DNA of 64,000 nt from Dyadobacter sp. 676 (GTDB taxonomy: Bacteria > Bacteroidota > Bacteroidia > Cytophagales > Spirosomataceae), in assembly GCF_040448675.1 (NCBI RefSeq), contig NZ_CP159289.1, positions 2,108,001 to 2,172,000 of the forward strand, given 5' to 3'. Under the pieces are notes generated by a model. That model saw only the letters and a program-made list of their open reading frames with translations, made no database searches and had not been told where the DNA came from. Below are positions 8,919-18,037 of the stretch, piece by piece. Position 1 is the first letter of the stretch, and each line of letters begins with the position of its first letter. The position numbers and the translations under genes are program-made.

Positions 8919-10370
8919 ATGCAGGTTCAGCAAGAGATCAAGAAAGGGGCAATCACTGTGTTCATCACGAAGTACAGTGGCATTGTCATTGGTCTTATTG
9001 TAAATTCAATATTAGCCAGGCTTCTTTCACCTTCGGAGTTTGGTGTAGTGGGCGTTATCACCGTTTTCATAGCGTTTTTCAACATTCTCAGTGATATCGG
9101 CCTTGGCGTGGCTATCGTCCAGAACCAGGATCTTGGGAAAAAGGACATATCGGACATATTCAAGCTCAGCTTTTTCCTGAGCGTGATGCTTGCCGTTTGC
9201 TTCGCGGGGTTGTCTTACGCCATTGCCTGGTTCTACCAGAACGATATTTACCTGATTATCAGCAAGCTACTGGCGATTAACGTACTATTCAGCGCCTTAA
9301 CGGTCGTACCCAAAAACCTGCTCATTAAGGCGAAGGCATTCAAAACGATCGGTGCAGTGGAAGTGAGCGTATCGCTGGTTACCGGCGTGCTGGCTATTTT
9401 TATGGCGAATGCGGATTGGAGCTACTATGCGATCGTCTGGCGTTCTATCATATCCAGCATGGGCATTTTCTTCTTGTGCCTCTATTTCTCGGGGCTGAAA
9501 GTGCAGCGAGGCTTTTCATTGAAGGCCGCACGGAAAGTCGCACGGTACTCTATGAACCAGTTTGCGTTCAATTTTATCAATTACTTCTCACGAAACCTCG
9601 ATAACATATTGATCGGCAAGTATATGGGCAGCCAGAGCCTGGGGATTTACAACCAGGCCTACCAGCTCATGACCTACCCGATCTCGAACCTGACCCACGT
9701 AATAACGCCTGTGCTTCACCCCGTTCTGGCGCAATTCCAGCACAACGTGCAAGTGATTTTCACGGAGTACATGAAGGTGGTGAAAATCCTGGCAGCCATC
9801 GGTATCCCTATTTCGATATTCGTCTACTTCTCTTCCGACGAAATCATTTACCTGGTTTTAGGCGAGCGGTGGATGGAAGTAGTACCTATCCTGCGGGTGC
9901 TGAGCATTTCGATCTGGGTGCAAATGATTTCTTCCAGCGCCGGGGCGATATTTCAGGCTACGGGCAGGACCGACATACTTTTCAGGCTGGGTTTATCCTG
10001 CTCGGCGATCATGATCGTCGCCATTGTAACGGGAACATTAGTGTTCAAATCGCTGATTGTGACGGCCTACGCGTTGGTTATCGCGTTTTGGGTAAGTTTT
10101 GTACTGATATTTTTTGTGCTGCTGCATTACATATTCCGTCAGCCGGCTTCTGTCTTTTTCAGTGCAATCGCGAAACATTTCGGTCTGGCGCTGGCAATGA
10201 TCGCAGGATTATGGATCAACAGCCACCAGGCGGCTTTTCAGATCGTCGATGCCCAATCCGCGCTCATTTCACTAAGCATCAAAAGTGCCATTGCGTTCAT
10301 CATATTTTCACTGTTCAATATCAGTCTGATCAGAAAATACTTGCCAGGCGTCCCTAACCCGAAACTATAA
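8919..10370 (+). CDS. Wzx-type polysaccharide flippase (MOP superfamily)
   Basis: Polytopic inner-membrane protein of 483 residues with about 12-14 hydrophobic segments, predicted to flip the undecaprenyl-linked repeat unit to the periplasm. The conserved SLGIYNQAYQLMTYPISN segment (about 236-253) is typical of the WzxC-like branch. The N-terminal LARLLSPSEFGVVGV sequence is the usual MOP-family first loop. Its presence with a Wzy-like polymerase and a Wzz-like protein defines a Wzx/Wzy-dependent pathway rather than an ABC-transporter pathway. Confidence 0.88.
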   Translation: MQVQQEIKKGAITVFITKYSGIVIGLIVNSILARLLSPSEFGVVGVITVFIAFFNILSDIGLGVAIVQNQDLGKKDISDIFKLSFFLSVMLAVCFAGLSYAIAWFYQNDIYLIISKLLAINVLFSALTVVPKNLLIKAKAFKTIGAVEVSVSLVTGVLAIFMANADWSYYAIVWRSIISSMGIFFLCLYFSGLKVQRGFSLKAARKVARYSMNQFAFNFINYFSRNLDNILIGKYMGSQSLGIYNQAYQLMTYPISNLTHVITPVLHPVLAQFQHNVQVIFTEYMKVVKILAAIGIPISIFVYFSSDEIIYLVLGERWMEVVPILRVLSISIWVQMISSSAGAIFQATGRTDILFRLGLSCSAIMIVAIVTGTLVFKSLIVTAYALVIAFWVSFVLIFFVLLHYIFRQPASVFFSAIAKHFGLALAMIAGLWINSHQAAFQIVDAQSALISLSIKSAIAFIIFSLFNISLIRKYLPGVPNPKL

Positions 10371-10405
10371 CGCTCTATAAATTAAATCATTTAAATCAAT
10401 CTAAC

Positions 10406-11119
10406 ATGTACGAAAGAGAACCCGGTATTGAACGCCTGTACCCTTCAATTTTTGGAAGAATGGCAACCCGCTACTACTATCTGCGTCAGCTGCGGCAAGC
10501 GATCGAAGATGTGATCAGGGATTTTGTCGCCAAGAGTCCAAGGAAACTGGTATTGGCGGATTACGGCTGTGGCAACAAGCCTTACGAACCGCTGATCGCT
10601 CCTTTTGTAGAAAAATACATTGGCATCGATCTCGCTGTAAACAAGATCGCCGACATTCATATTTCACCGGAAGGACAAATCGAACTTCCTGAAAAAAGCC
10701 TCGACGTGGTGCTTTCAACGCAGGTTCTCGAACACGTAGTGAATCCCGGCGAATACCTTTCGGAAGCACACCGCGTGTTGAAAGACGACGGGCAGCTTAT
10801 TTTAAGTACCCACGGTTACTGGATGTTCCACCCCGACCCTACGGATTTCTGGCGATGGACTTCCACCGGGCTGCGAAAGGTGGTTACCGAGGCCGGATTC
10901 GAGGTAATTCATTTTAAAGGCATTATCGGCCGCTCGGCAATGGGCTTGCAGTTGTTTCAGGACGGTATCACGTTTGTAATACCAAGAATCGCCCGTCCGG
11001 TACTTGCGATGATCATTCAACCATTGATCATGCTGTTCGATAAGTTGCCGTCCCAGGCAGGAAAGGACCAGGATGCCTGTACATTCATTCTGGTAGCGAA
11101 GAAAAGAGTTAAACAATAA
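10406..11119 (+). CDS. Class I SAM-dependent methyltransferase
   Basis: 237 residues. SAM-binding motif I is seen at about residue 53 (YGCGNKPYEP), the acidic residue after beta-2 as GIDLA, and motif IV-V as STQVLEHVVNPGEYLSEAHRVL-type sequence (positions about 96-117), typical of Methyltransf_11. Placed between the flippase and glycosyltransferase genes, it probably methylates a sugar of the repeat unit or caps the chain; the substrate is not evident. The 69-base gap to the next gene holds no clear promoter. Confidence 0.8.
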   Translation: MYEREPGIERLYPSIFGRMATRYYYLRQLRQAIEDVIRDFVAKSPRKLVLADYGCGNKPYEPLIAPFVEKYIGIDLAVNKIADIHISPEGQIELPEKSLDVVLSTQVLEHVVNPGEYLSEAHRVLKDDGQLILSTHGYWMFHPDPTDFWRWTSTGLRKVVTEAGFEVIHFKGIIGRSAMGLQLFQDGITFVIPRIARPVLAMIIQPLIMLFDKLPSQAGKDQDACTFILVAKKRVKQ

Positions 11120-11188
11120 ATCCCACAGTCGTCAATGGAAAGCCGGCCCGGGCCGGTTACTTGCAAACATTGACGTTGATCGAATATA

Positions 11189-12340
11189 ATGAAGAGCGGC
11201 AGGCCGAAGATATTGACAATCAGCCACTATGGAAACTTATACGGGGCGAACAGGTCATTATTAGCATTGATTGGCAGCCTCCGGAACAGCGTCGACTGGC
11301 ACGTCGTTTGTCGCGAAAAGGGCGATTTTACCCGTGAACTGGAAAAAATCGGTATCAGTCACAGCGTAATCCCGCTGGCGTGGGATGTGTCGCCAAAAGG
11401 TACGGCAGACAAGCTACGCAGTGTGGTCAAATTCACGATGAATGTCGTACTGGCGCTTTATCTGAGTTTTTATGTCGTTACCCGGCGGGTGGGACTGATC
11501 CATTCCAACAGTTCCGTCATTTTTATCGGCGCGCTGGTGGCGTTCTTTACGGGGCGCCGGCATCTTTGGCATTTGCGCGAATTTGTGTATGAAGATTATA
11601 ATCTGAAGTACAATTTCGGCAGAACGGCTTTCCGTTTCTGGGCCGACAAGGCATGGACACTCATTTGTATCTCCAAAAGTATTTACAAAAAAAGGGTTGT
11701 CGAAACAGGCGTCACGACTCGTAGTGTGCTGATTTATAATGGGCTGGTATCTGATCCGCCCGTTAAGAGGACGGCAACCAGGAAAGACATCGTAACGTTA
11801 GGCGTTGTAGGCGTGATCGACCCCGCGAAAGACCAGTTGACTGCCATCAAAGCGGTGCATTTACTGAACACGAGGGGGTATCCTACCCGTTTGAAAATCG
11901 TGGGCGAAGTCGGTGCCGGGCCCTATTTTGAGACATTGGAAGATTACATCAAAGCCCATAAACTTGAAAATGCGGTTGATTTCACCGGATTTTCAAAGGA
12001 TGTGGATGCTATTTATAATTCCCTGGATATCACCCTCATGTGCTCTCAAAACGAAGCGATGGGGCGTGTAACGATCGAAAGTATGATGCGGGGAGTACCC
12101 GTGGTCGCCTACGATTCCGGAGGCAGCAGCGAGCTGATCGAACATGAAAGAACGGGCCTCTTGTTTAAAGGGGGCGAAGCCGTGCTGGCTGATCAGATCG
12201 TCCGTTTGCTGGAAGACCCTGATTTATACCGAAGGATATCCGAACAGGCGCAAGAACACGCCTCGGCTAATTTTACAGTTTCGCAGTACGCGAAGAATTT
12301 TTTTAATGAGGTTACCGCAGCGCTGGCAGTACCCGAATAG
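11189..12340 (+). CDS. Family 4 glycosyltransferase
   Basis: Retaining GT-B fold transferase, 383 residues. The N-terminal domain starts ILTISHYGNLYGANRSLLAL, the glycine-rich acceptor loop. The C-terminal donor-binding domain has the E-x7-E motif as E289-AMGRVTI-E297, followed by GVPVVAYDSGGSSELI. Substrate unknown. Start ATG 11189. Confidence 0.85.
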   Translation: MKSGRPKILTISHYGNLYGANRSLLALIGSLRNSVDWHVVCREKGDFTRELEKIGISHSVIPLAWDVSPKGTADKLRSVVKFTMNVVLALYLSFYVVTRRVGLIHSNSSVIFIGALVAFFTGRRHLWHLREFVYEDYNLKYNFGRTAFRFWADKAWTLICISKSIYKKRVVETGVTTRSVLIYNGLVSDPPVKRTATRKDIVTLGVVGVIDPAKDQLTAIKAVHLLNTRGYPTRLKIVGEVGAGPYFETLEDYIKAHKLENAVDFTGFSKDVDAIYNSLDITLMCSQNEAMGRVTIESMMRGVPVVAYDSGGSSELIEHERTGLLFKGGEAVLADQIVRLLEDPDLYRRISEQAQEHASANFTVSQYAKNFFNEVTAALAVPE

Positions 12341-12349
12341 CAGAAGTAT

Positions 12350-13081
12350 ATGCAGTATCCCAAAATTTCGATTATTACAGTTGTCAGAAACGGCGAAAAA
12401 GATCTGGAAAATGCCATTAAGAGTGTCGTCAATCAGACTTATGGCAATATCGAGTACATTGTCCTGGACGGTCTCTCTACCGACGGAACTCTGGACATCA
12501 TCCGAAAATACGACGATCGGATCGCCCTTTGGAAAAGTGAAAGTGACCGAGGGATATTTGATGCTATGAACAAAGGCCTCGACCTCGCGACCGGCGACTG
12601 GGTCTATTTCCTCGGATGCGACGATGTGCTTGCCTCCCCGACCATCATCGAAGAAGTGGTCGCAGAGTTCACACGCCCCGATGGCATTTACTATGGCAAT
12701 ACTTATCTAAAAAAAAGTAACCAGATTTATACCGGTAAAGTCAGCAAATGGAACATCGCACTGCGGAACATTTCACACCAGGCCATTTTCTACCCGAAGT
12801 CCATTTATAAGGAAAAGAAGTATAACTTGGAATATAAATTAACCGCGGACCACATCTATAACCTGGAACTTTACAGCCGACATGCAGCGCAGTTTTTTTA
12901 TATGCCCAAACTGATTTCGTTATACAACGATCTCGGAATGAGCTCGGTTAACATCGACCACCTGCATAAAAAAACGATCGTGGGCGTGGTTTTTCAAAAT
13001 CTGGGAAGTGCCGTGGGTACCTATTACTGGTTCCGCGTAAAGGTTTCAAATTTTAAAAACAGCCTGAAAGGTGGGAAATGA
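12350..13081 (+). CDS. Family 2 glycosyltransferase
   Basis: GT-A fold transferase of 243 residues. The N-terminus reads ISIITVVRNGEKDLENAI; the donor-site sequence VLDGLSTDGT (about 37-46), SDRGIFDAMNKG (about 66-77) and LGCDD (89-93) are intact and match the WcaA-like subgroup common in Bacteroidota capsule loci. It starts 9 bases after the preceding GT4 gene and its stop overlaps the start of the polymerase gene. Confidence 0.85.
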   Translation: MQYPKISIITVVRNGEKDLENAIKSVVNQTYGNIEYIVLDGLSTDGTLDIIRKYDDRIALWKSESDRGIFDAMNKGLDLATGDWVYFLGCDDVLASPTIIEEVVAEFTRPDGIYYGNTYLKKSNQIYTGKVSKWNIALRNISHQAIFYPKSIYKEKKYNLEYKLTADHIYNLELYSRHAAQFFYMPKLISLYNDLGMSSVNIDHLHKKTIVGVVFQNLGSAVGTYYWFRVKVSNFKNSLKGGK

Positions 13082-14381
13082 GTTTTTCGTAAGGGCAATC
13101 CTGGATAACTGGCTTTACTTCGGGGCCATTTACGGGGGTTTCTTATGTTTTTACCTTCTCCTTTACCGCAAAATATATTGGGGCATTCTGGATCCGATGC
13201 TGATCACGGTGATCAATCTCGCCGGTGGGGCATTTTGTGTATACTTTCTGTACACCGACCAATCCCTGAAACCGATTTATGGCTGGTCGTTTCTAGGAAC
13301 GGAAGTAGCCTTGTTTCTTGGGCTGACACTCGCAACATACATTCCCGTGCTGAAACTCGGCGGCAACACCAACAAAGTTGAAATACTGCGATCCGAAGGC
13401 GTCAGTGAGTTCGATATCTTCTGTTTTGTCGTTTACGCCGCCTATGTGTGCGTAGAGATTGTCAATTTGAAAACGGTCGGGATCGTCTTGCTCAATGACG
13501 AAGAGAATCACGTTTCAGCCTACTCCGGCCATGGAATCGTGCGCGCATTTCTGCTCTCGTACCGCACGCTGGTAATCCTCGCGCTCTACTATAAAACCTT
13601 GTATTTGAAGAAAAAGCTGAACCTGTTCGAGCTGTTCATTTGCTTCGTTCTGCTGGTCGATATCGCGACGAGCGGATCGAAAGGGGCTGTCGCCGTCTTT
13701 TTCCTGATGTATTTCCTCATCAGCTACCCGATGGTTAATAAGGGAAGAATGGAGACAATCAAACTTTCATTGCCGCTAATGGTGGCCCTGGCGAGTTTTC
13801 CCGTCGCTATTGTGATGATTTCCGTGGGTGCGGATGTTACATCGGCTATTCAGCAGGTAGGTTTGCGGCTGATGGCCAGCGGCGACATTTTCCTGCTCGG
13901 TTATTTCGATGACGTGATGGACAGCATTCAGGAAACTTCGTTTTTCAAGTACGCCTTTTATCCGGGATGGGGAGCCATTCTGAAAAACCTGGGGTTCGAC
14001 ATTACCCCGCCCGAACCCGTTGGGGTAGATGTATTTGCATTTTATACCAACCGCCGGACTTCTGGTGCGAATGGGCGCTACAATTACCTGGCTTACCATT
14101 TCTTCGGGCTTTGGGGAGGGATTATCTACGCATTGGTTATCGGCCTGCTCGTAGGTTACCTGCGCAATACATTTAAGAACCTCAACCCAATGAACATGAA
14201 TTATTACGCATTTCTGTTCATGGTCGTACTGATCAGTTGTTCAACCCGCCTCATCGACGACATTTTGCTGTTCGGCAACACCAGTTTCTGGGCACTCCTC
14301 TTCCTGACCTTATCTTTCGTGATAGCCAAATTCCTGTACAAGGTGCTCCAAGTGGTCACCGGACTGAAATCGTATGCCTAA
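13071..14381 (+). CDS. Wzy-like O-antigen/capsule polymerase
   Basis: 436-residue integral membrane protein with about 10-12 hydrophobic segments and a large loop around residues 270-340, the layout of Wzy polymerases that join repeat units in the periplasm. Wzy proteins share little sequence, so the call rests on topology, size and position between glycosyltransferases in a locus that has Wzx and Wzz. The frame begins with GTG 13071, overlapping the previous gene by 11 bases; no in-frame ATG is close. Its end overlaps the next gene by 8 bases. Confidence 0.75.
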   Translation: MGNEFFVRAILDNWLYFGAIYGGFLCFYLLLYRKIYWGILDPMLITVINLAGGAFCVYFLYTDQSLKPIYGWSFLGTEVALFLGLTLATYIPVLKLGGNTNKVEILRSEGVSEFDIFCFVVYAAYVCVEIVNLKTVGIVLLNDEENHVSAYSGHGIVRAFLLSYRTLVILALYYKTLYLKKKLNLFELFICFVLLVDIATSGSKGAVAVFFLMYFLISYPMVNKGRMETIKLSLPLMVALASFPVAIVMISVGADVTSAIQQVGLRLMASGDIFLLGYFDDVMDSIQETSFFKYAFYPGWGAILKNLGFDITPPEPVGVDVFAFYTNRRTSGANGRYNYLAYHFFGLWGGIIYALVIGLLVGYLRNTFKNLNPMNMNYYAFLFMVVLISCSTRLIDDILLFGNTSFWALLFLTLSFVIAKFLYKVLQVVTGLKSYA

Positions 14382-15450
14382 CATTGTCTTTTTCATTTAT
14401 AATATCGCGGCAGTTGGTGGAACTGAGCGCGTTGCCTCCGTCATTATCAACGAATTAGCGAGAAAAGGTTATAATGTCCATGTGCTGGGCCTCTATGGCG
14501 ATCCGGAGAAGGTTTTCTTCCCCTATGAGCCAACTGTCAGGGTGACGAGCCTGCATATCGATAATCTGAAAGGAGTCCGGAAAATCCTGTATTCCCAACA
14601 CCGGATCCGGCAATTTGTGAACAGCAACCATATCGACACTTTCGTAACGGTTGAATCCATTATGGCTACCTATTCGGTGCCTTCGCTGGCGCTGACGGGC
14701 ATCCGGCACGTGGTGTGGGAGCATTTCAATTTCAAAGTCAGTCTGGGCATTGCCGCCCGGTCGCTCGCCCGGCAGCTTGCCTTGTGCTTCGCCGACCATA
14801 TCGTAACGCTTACAGCACGCGACAGGCAATTCTGGAACGAGGGTGCCTGGCGCCGTCGTGCGGAGCTTGTCCACATTCCCAACCCTATGTTCCTGGAAGA
14901 GAGAACGCCGTCCGAAAATCCGTCAAAAACGGTGATTTCCGTCGGCAGACTGACTTTTCAGAAAGGTTTCGATCTACTGATCGACACCTGGGCACGGGTA
15001 CCGGCAATCCTCCGGCAGGAGTGGAAACTGCTCATTATCGGTGACGGCGAGGATAAACCGCTGATCGAGAAGAAAGTAGCTGAGCTGGGAATTGGCCAAT
15101 CGGTGGAACTTGTCGGCGCGACGAAGGAGGTATTCAAGTATTTTGAAAATGCTTCCATTTATTGCCTGAGCTCGCGTTTCGAGGGCTTGCCGATGGTGCT
15201 TCTGGAAGCATTGGCATTCCATCTTCCGATCGTCGCTTTCGACTGCGACACAGGCCCCGGGGAACTGGTAGAAAATGGAAAGAACGGTATTTTGGTAGAA
15301 GCCGGAAATGTGCCCGCCCTGGCCCGCTCGCTCGCTTCCCTTATGCAGGACGACGAGCTGCGCGAGCGCATGAGACATTATCAATCGCAAAGGCTTGGAA
15401 CGCTCGAACTCGAAGGCATTATGGACCAGTGGTATAACATTTTGAAATAA
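14374..15450 (+). CDS. Family 4 glycosyltransferase
   Basis: GT-B fold transferase, 358 residues. N-terminal VFFIYNIAAVGGTERVAS is the acceptor-side glycine loop; ISVGRLTFQKGFDLLI marks the start of the donor domain; E-x7-E is E270-GLPMVLL-E278, followed by HLPIVAFDCDTGPGEL, the form seen in N-acetylgalactosamine/galactose-type GT4 enzymes (donor not proven). ATG 14374 overlaps the polymerase gene, so translation is likely coupled. Confidence 0.85.
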   Translation: MPNIVFFIYNIAAVGGTERVASVIINELARKGYNVHVLGLYGDPEKVFFPYEPTVRVTSLHIDNLKGVRKILYSQHRIRQFVNSNHIDTFVTVESIMATYSVPSLALTGIRHVVWEHFNFKVSLGIAARSLARQLALCFADHIVTLTARDRQFWNEGAWRRRAELVHIPNPMFLEERTPSENPSKTVISVGRLTFQKGFDLLIDTWARVPAILRQEWKLLIIGDGEDKPLIEKKVAELGIGQSVELVGATKEVFKYFENASIYCLSSRFEGLPMVLLEALAFHLPIVAFDCDTGPGELVENGKNGILVEAGNVPALARSLASLMQDDELRERMRHYQSQRLGTLELEGIMDQWYNILK

Positions 15451-15511
15451 ACTCAACACCGACGGACACACGCTTTGAAAACAAAAAAAACTACTCTATA
15501 TTCTCCACGAT

Positions 15512-16567
15512 GTGCAAATCGGCGGCGTTGAAGTAGCATTACTCTCGGCCATCCCCGACTTAAACCGGCGATTTGAGCTGAAAGTAATGGTATTGGGGCG
15601 CGTCGACGCGAATATGACCCGCCATTTGACAGCGGAAGAAAAAGCCTGCTTTGCTGAATTCGATTACAAATTAAGCCTGTATCCGCTGGTCGTTTTCAAA
15701 ATGGTCCGGTTCATATTGAACTTCGCACCCGACGTCATGATCTGCTCGCTTTGGCGTGCTTCGTTGCTCGGTGTTATCGCCAAAAAGCTCAGCCCGAAGC
15801 TACGGTTCGTGTCTTTCATACATAACACCGCATTTTTCCACCGCCTCGACCGTTTTTTCAGCCAGACAGCCATTCGCAATGCGGATACGATATTCACCGA
15901 TTCGGGGGCGACGGCGACATTTGTCTCGCAGCAATTCGGGCCATCGGTGCCTGTGCGCGTCATTTCATTTTTTACCAATCCGTCGCCTGAATTTAAAACA
16001 TCCCTCCCCTTCGATAACCGGGATATCCGCTTTATGTTTCTCGGGCGCATCAATGCGGTAAAAAACTTACCTTTGGCAGTCGATACGATCCGGTACCTTG
16101 CAGATAAAGGCCACAACGTTTCGCTGGATATTTTTGGCCGGGACGATGGAATGCTTGGTGCAGTTAAGGAACATATTCGTTCCAAATCCCTGGAAAACCG
16201 GGTTAAATTTAAAGGCGAGATAACCGGCAACCAGAAGCTCGATATGTTTGGAAAATATCATTTCCTGATTCAGTTGAGCACCAACGAGGGAATGGCGATG
16301 AGTGTCGCCGAAGCAATGCAGAACGGTCTGGTTTGCTTTGTGACGCCGGTGGGGGAAATTCCCAACTATGCCACTGACATGCATACGGCGATTTTTGCAG
16401 ATATTAGTACACCGGAAACGTTTGGTAATTCATTAAAAAAACTGGAATCGGTGATCGTCGATCCGGATCTTTACAACCGGATTTCGTCGGAGAGCTTCGC
16501 CGGCTTGAAGAGCGTCGGTACCTACTCGGAATCGCTCGTTGGGGGAATAGATGAAGTTTTGCAATGA
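15512..16567 (+). CDS. Family 4 glycosyltransferase with a damaged or unusual start
   Basis: GT-B fold transferase; E-x7-E near residues 259-267 (EGMAMSVAE). The first start codon in frame is GTG 15512, but the frame is open upstream to a stop at 15476-15478 and encodes LLYILHD directly before VQIGGVEVALL, the normal first beta strand of a GT4. No ATG, GTG or TTG lies in that stretch. The run at 15483-15490 is A8; with nine A residues, TTG 15475 would open a complete N-terminus (M-K-T-K-K-K-LLYILHD). So this copy is N-terminally short, starts at a non-standard codon, or carries a one-base error. Confidence 0.75.
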   Translation: MQIGGVEVALLSAIPDLNRRFELKVMVLGRVDANMTRHLTAEEKACFAEFDYKLSLYPLVVFKMVRFILNFAPDVMICSLWRASLLGVIAKKLSPKLRFVSFIHNTAFFHRLDRFFSQTAIRNADTIFTDSGATATFVSQQFGPSVPVRVISFFTNPSPEFKTSLPFDNRDIRFMFLGRINAVKNLPLAVDTIRYLADKGHNVSLDIFGRDDGMLGAVKEHIRSKSLENRVKFKGEITGNQKLDMFGKYHFLIQLSTNEGMAMSVAEAMQNGLVCFVTPVGEIPNYATDMHTAIFADISTPETFGNSLKKLESVIVDPDLYNRISSESFAGLKSVGTYSESLVGGIDEVLQ

Positions 16568-16633
16568 ATGCGGGCGACCGCCCGGTATCGCATTGAAAAG
16601 GGAAACGGTTCGAATGGAGTTGTTATTGAGATT

Positions 16634-17701
16634 ATGAAAATTTTACATGTCATCACGCTTGCGGAACTCGGTGGCGCCCAATCCGTGGTGATTAACCTGG
16701 CGCGGGAGTCGGTTAACGACGGCCATGAGGTAATGGTGGCGTCGTCGGAAGACGGCGAACTTTGGAAAGTTCTGCCATCGGGGGTAGCCCAGTGGAAAAT
16801 CAGCCCGCTGCAACGTTCCATCAGCCTGTCGAAGGAACATAAAGTGGTGAATGAACTACGCCGTGTTTACCGCATTTTTAAACCCGACGTAGTTCACCTG
16901 CATTCCTCCAAGATCGGCATCCTCGGGCGTCTCGCATTTCCGCGGAAGAAAATCGTCTATACCGTGCACGGTTTCGATTCTATCCGTGTGGCATTCAGGA
17001 AGTTTCTCCATCTCGAACGTTTGCTCCAGACCAGGGCCAAGCACATCGTAGGGGTAAGCAAATACGATTACCAGAACCTGTTGGGCGAGGGAATTAAAAA
17101 GAATGTGTCGTACATCTACAACGGCATTACCGATTACTCGGCGAGCATACCTGAAAATCAGAGCGAGAGCTACCGTCGGCTGGCCGAAACGATCCGGTCG
17201 AAAAATGGCTTCAAAGTCATGTGTATCGCACGCATTTCCCCGCAAAAGAAGTTCGAACTGTTCTGCGAGGTCGCCGGCCTACTGGAGGCGCACAATATCC
17301 ATTTCTTCTGGATAGGTAACAAGGACGAGATAACCGGTCTTCCGGCGAATGCGTACTGCCTTGGTGAGGCGGAGGACGCACACCGGCTCCTGAAATATGC
17401 GGATGTATTTATGCTGCCTTCCAATTACGAAGGAATGCCCATGTCCATTCTCGAAGCATTATGCTATGCGGTTCCGGTAATCGCCTCGGACGTAGGCGGT
17501 GTTGGCGAAGTGCTTAACGGGCTGAATGGCAAGGCAGTAGCCAACACCGCCAGGGAGTTCGCAGACCAGATCCTGCATTATGCCAACAACCCTGCCGAAC
17601 TGGCGAAGGCTAAAAACGAAGCCAGAAAGTCTTACGAGGAATACTTTACAGTGGGAGCCATGTACCGGATGTATCTGTCGTTGTACAAGTCGATTGCCTG
17701 A
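16634..17701 (+). CDS. Family 4 glycosyltransferase
   Basis: GT-B fold transferase, 355 residues from ATG 16634, where MKILHVITLAELGGAQSVV gives a textbook GT4 start; an in-frame ATG at 16568 would add 22 residues without family resemblance. Donor-domain motif is E266-GMPMSIL-E274 followed by AVPVIASDVGGVGEV. The overall pattern (KILHVIT, VHLHSSKIGILGR, TVHGFD) resembles WbnK/CapM-like transferases. It is the last transferase before a 336-base gap. Confidence 0.87.
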   Translation: MKILHVITLAELGGAQSVVINLARESVNDGHEVMVASSEDGELWKVLPSGVAQWKISPLQRSISLSKEHKVVNELRRVYRIFKPDVVHLHSSKIGILGRLAFPRKKIVYTVHGFDSIRVAFRKFLHLERLLQTRAKHIVGVSKYDYQNLLGEGIKKNVSYIYNGITDYSASIPENQSESYRRLAETIRSKNGFKVMCIARISPQKKFELFCEVAGLLEAHNIHFFWIGNKDEITGLPANAYCLGEAEDAHRLLKYADVFMLPSNYEGMPMSILEALCYAVPVIASDVGGVGEVLNGLNGKAVANTAREFADQILHYANNPAELAKAKNEARKSYEEYFTVGAMYRMYLSLYKSIA

Positions 17702-18037
17702 ACATTGCCGCGCAAACAAACGGCTTCCGACGGCATTATAAGAAATGTGATAATTCGGGACAAGCGGCGGAACCTGTCGGGGGCCGGAAAAAAAAGGAAA
17801 AATTCTTTACAGTAAAATAATATTTTGTGTCAAATCCTTACTTATATTTGCCCAAGTAGATTCATCCCTTCTCCACCAAATATTAATTTTTCGCAAAAAA
17901 CCCCTTCTCTGCCTAAAATTATATTTGATTTGACCGTATTTATAATTTCGTATTTAAAAAGTTTATTCCTAAACTTGTAGCTTTAACACACGTACAATCT
18001 TTTAATCACACTATTTTCTTAGTCTAAATACACACAT
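17702..18037 (+). promoter_or_regulatory. AT-rich intergenic region with candidate promoters for the initiating transferase
   Basis: No gene is seen in these 336 bases. Two copies of TATATTTG, matching the TAnnTTTG -7 box, lie at 17843-17850 and 17920-17927. The first has a TTTTG 15 bases upstream (short spacer); the second has no clear TTG. The gap suggests the initiating transferase and the Wzi genes form a separate transcription unit with a long leader. Confidence 0.35.
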
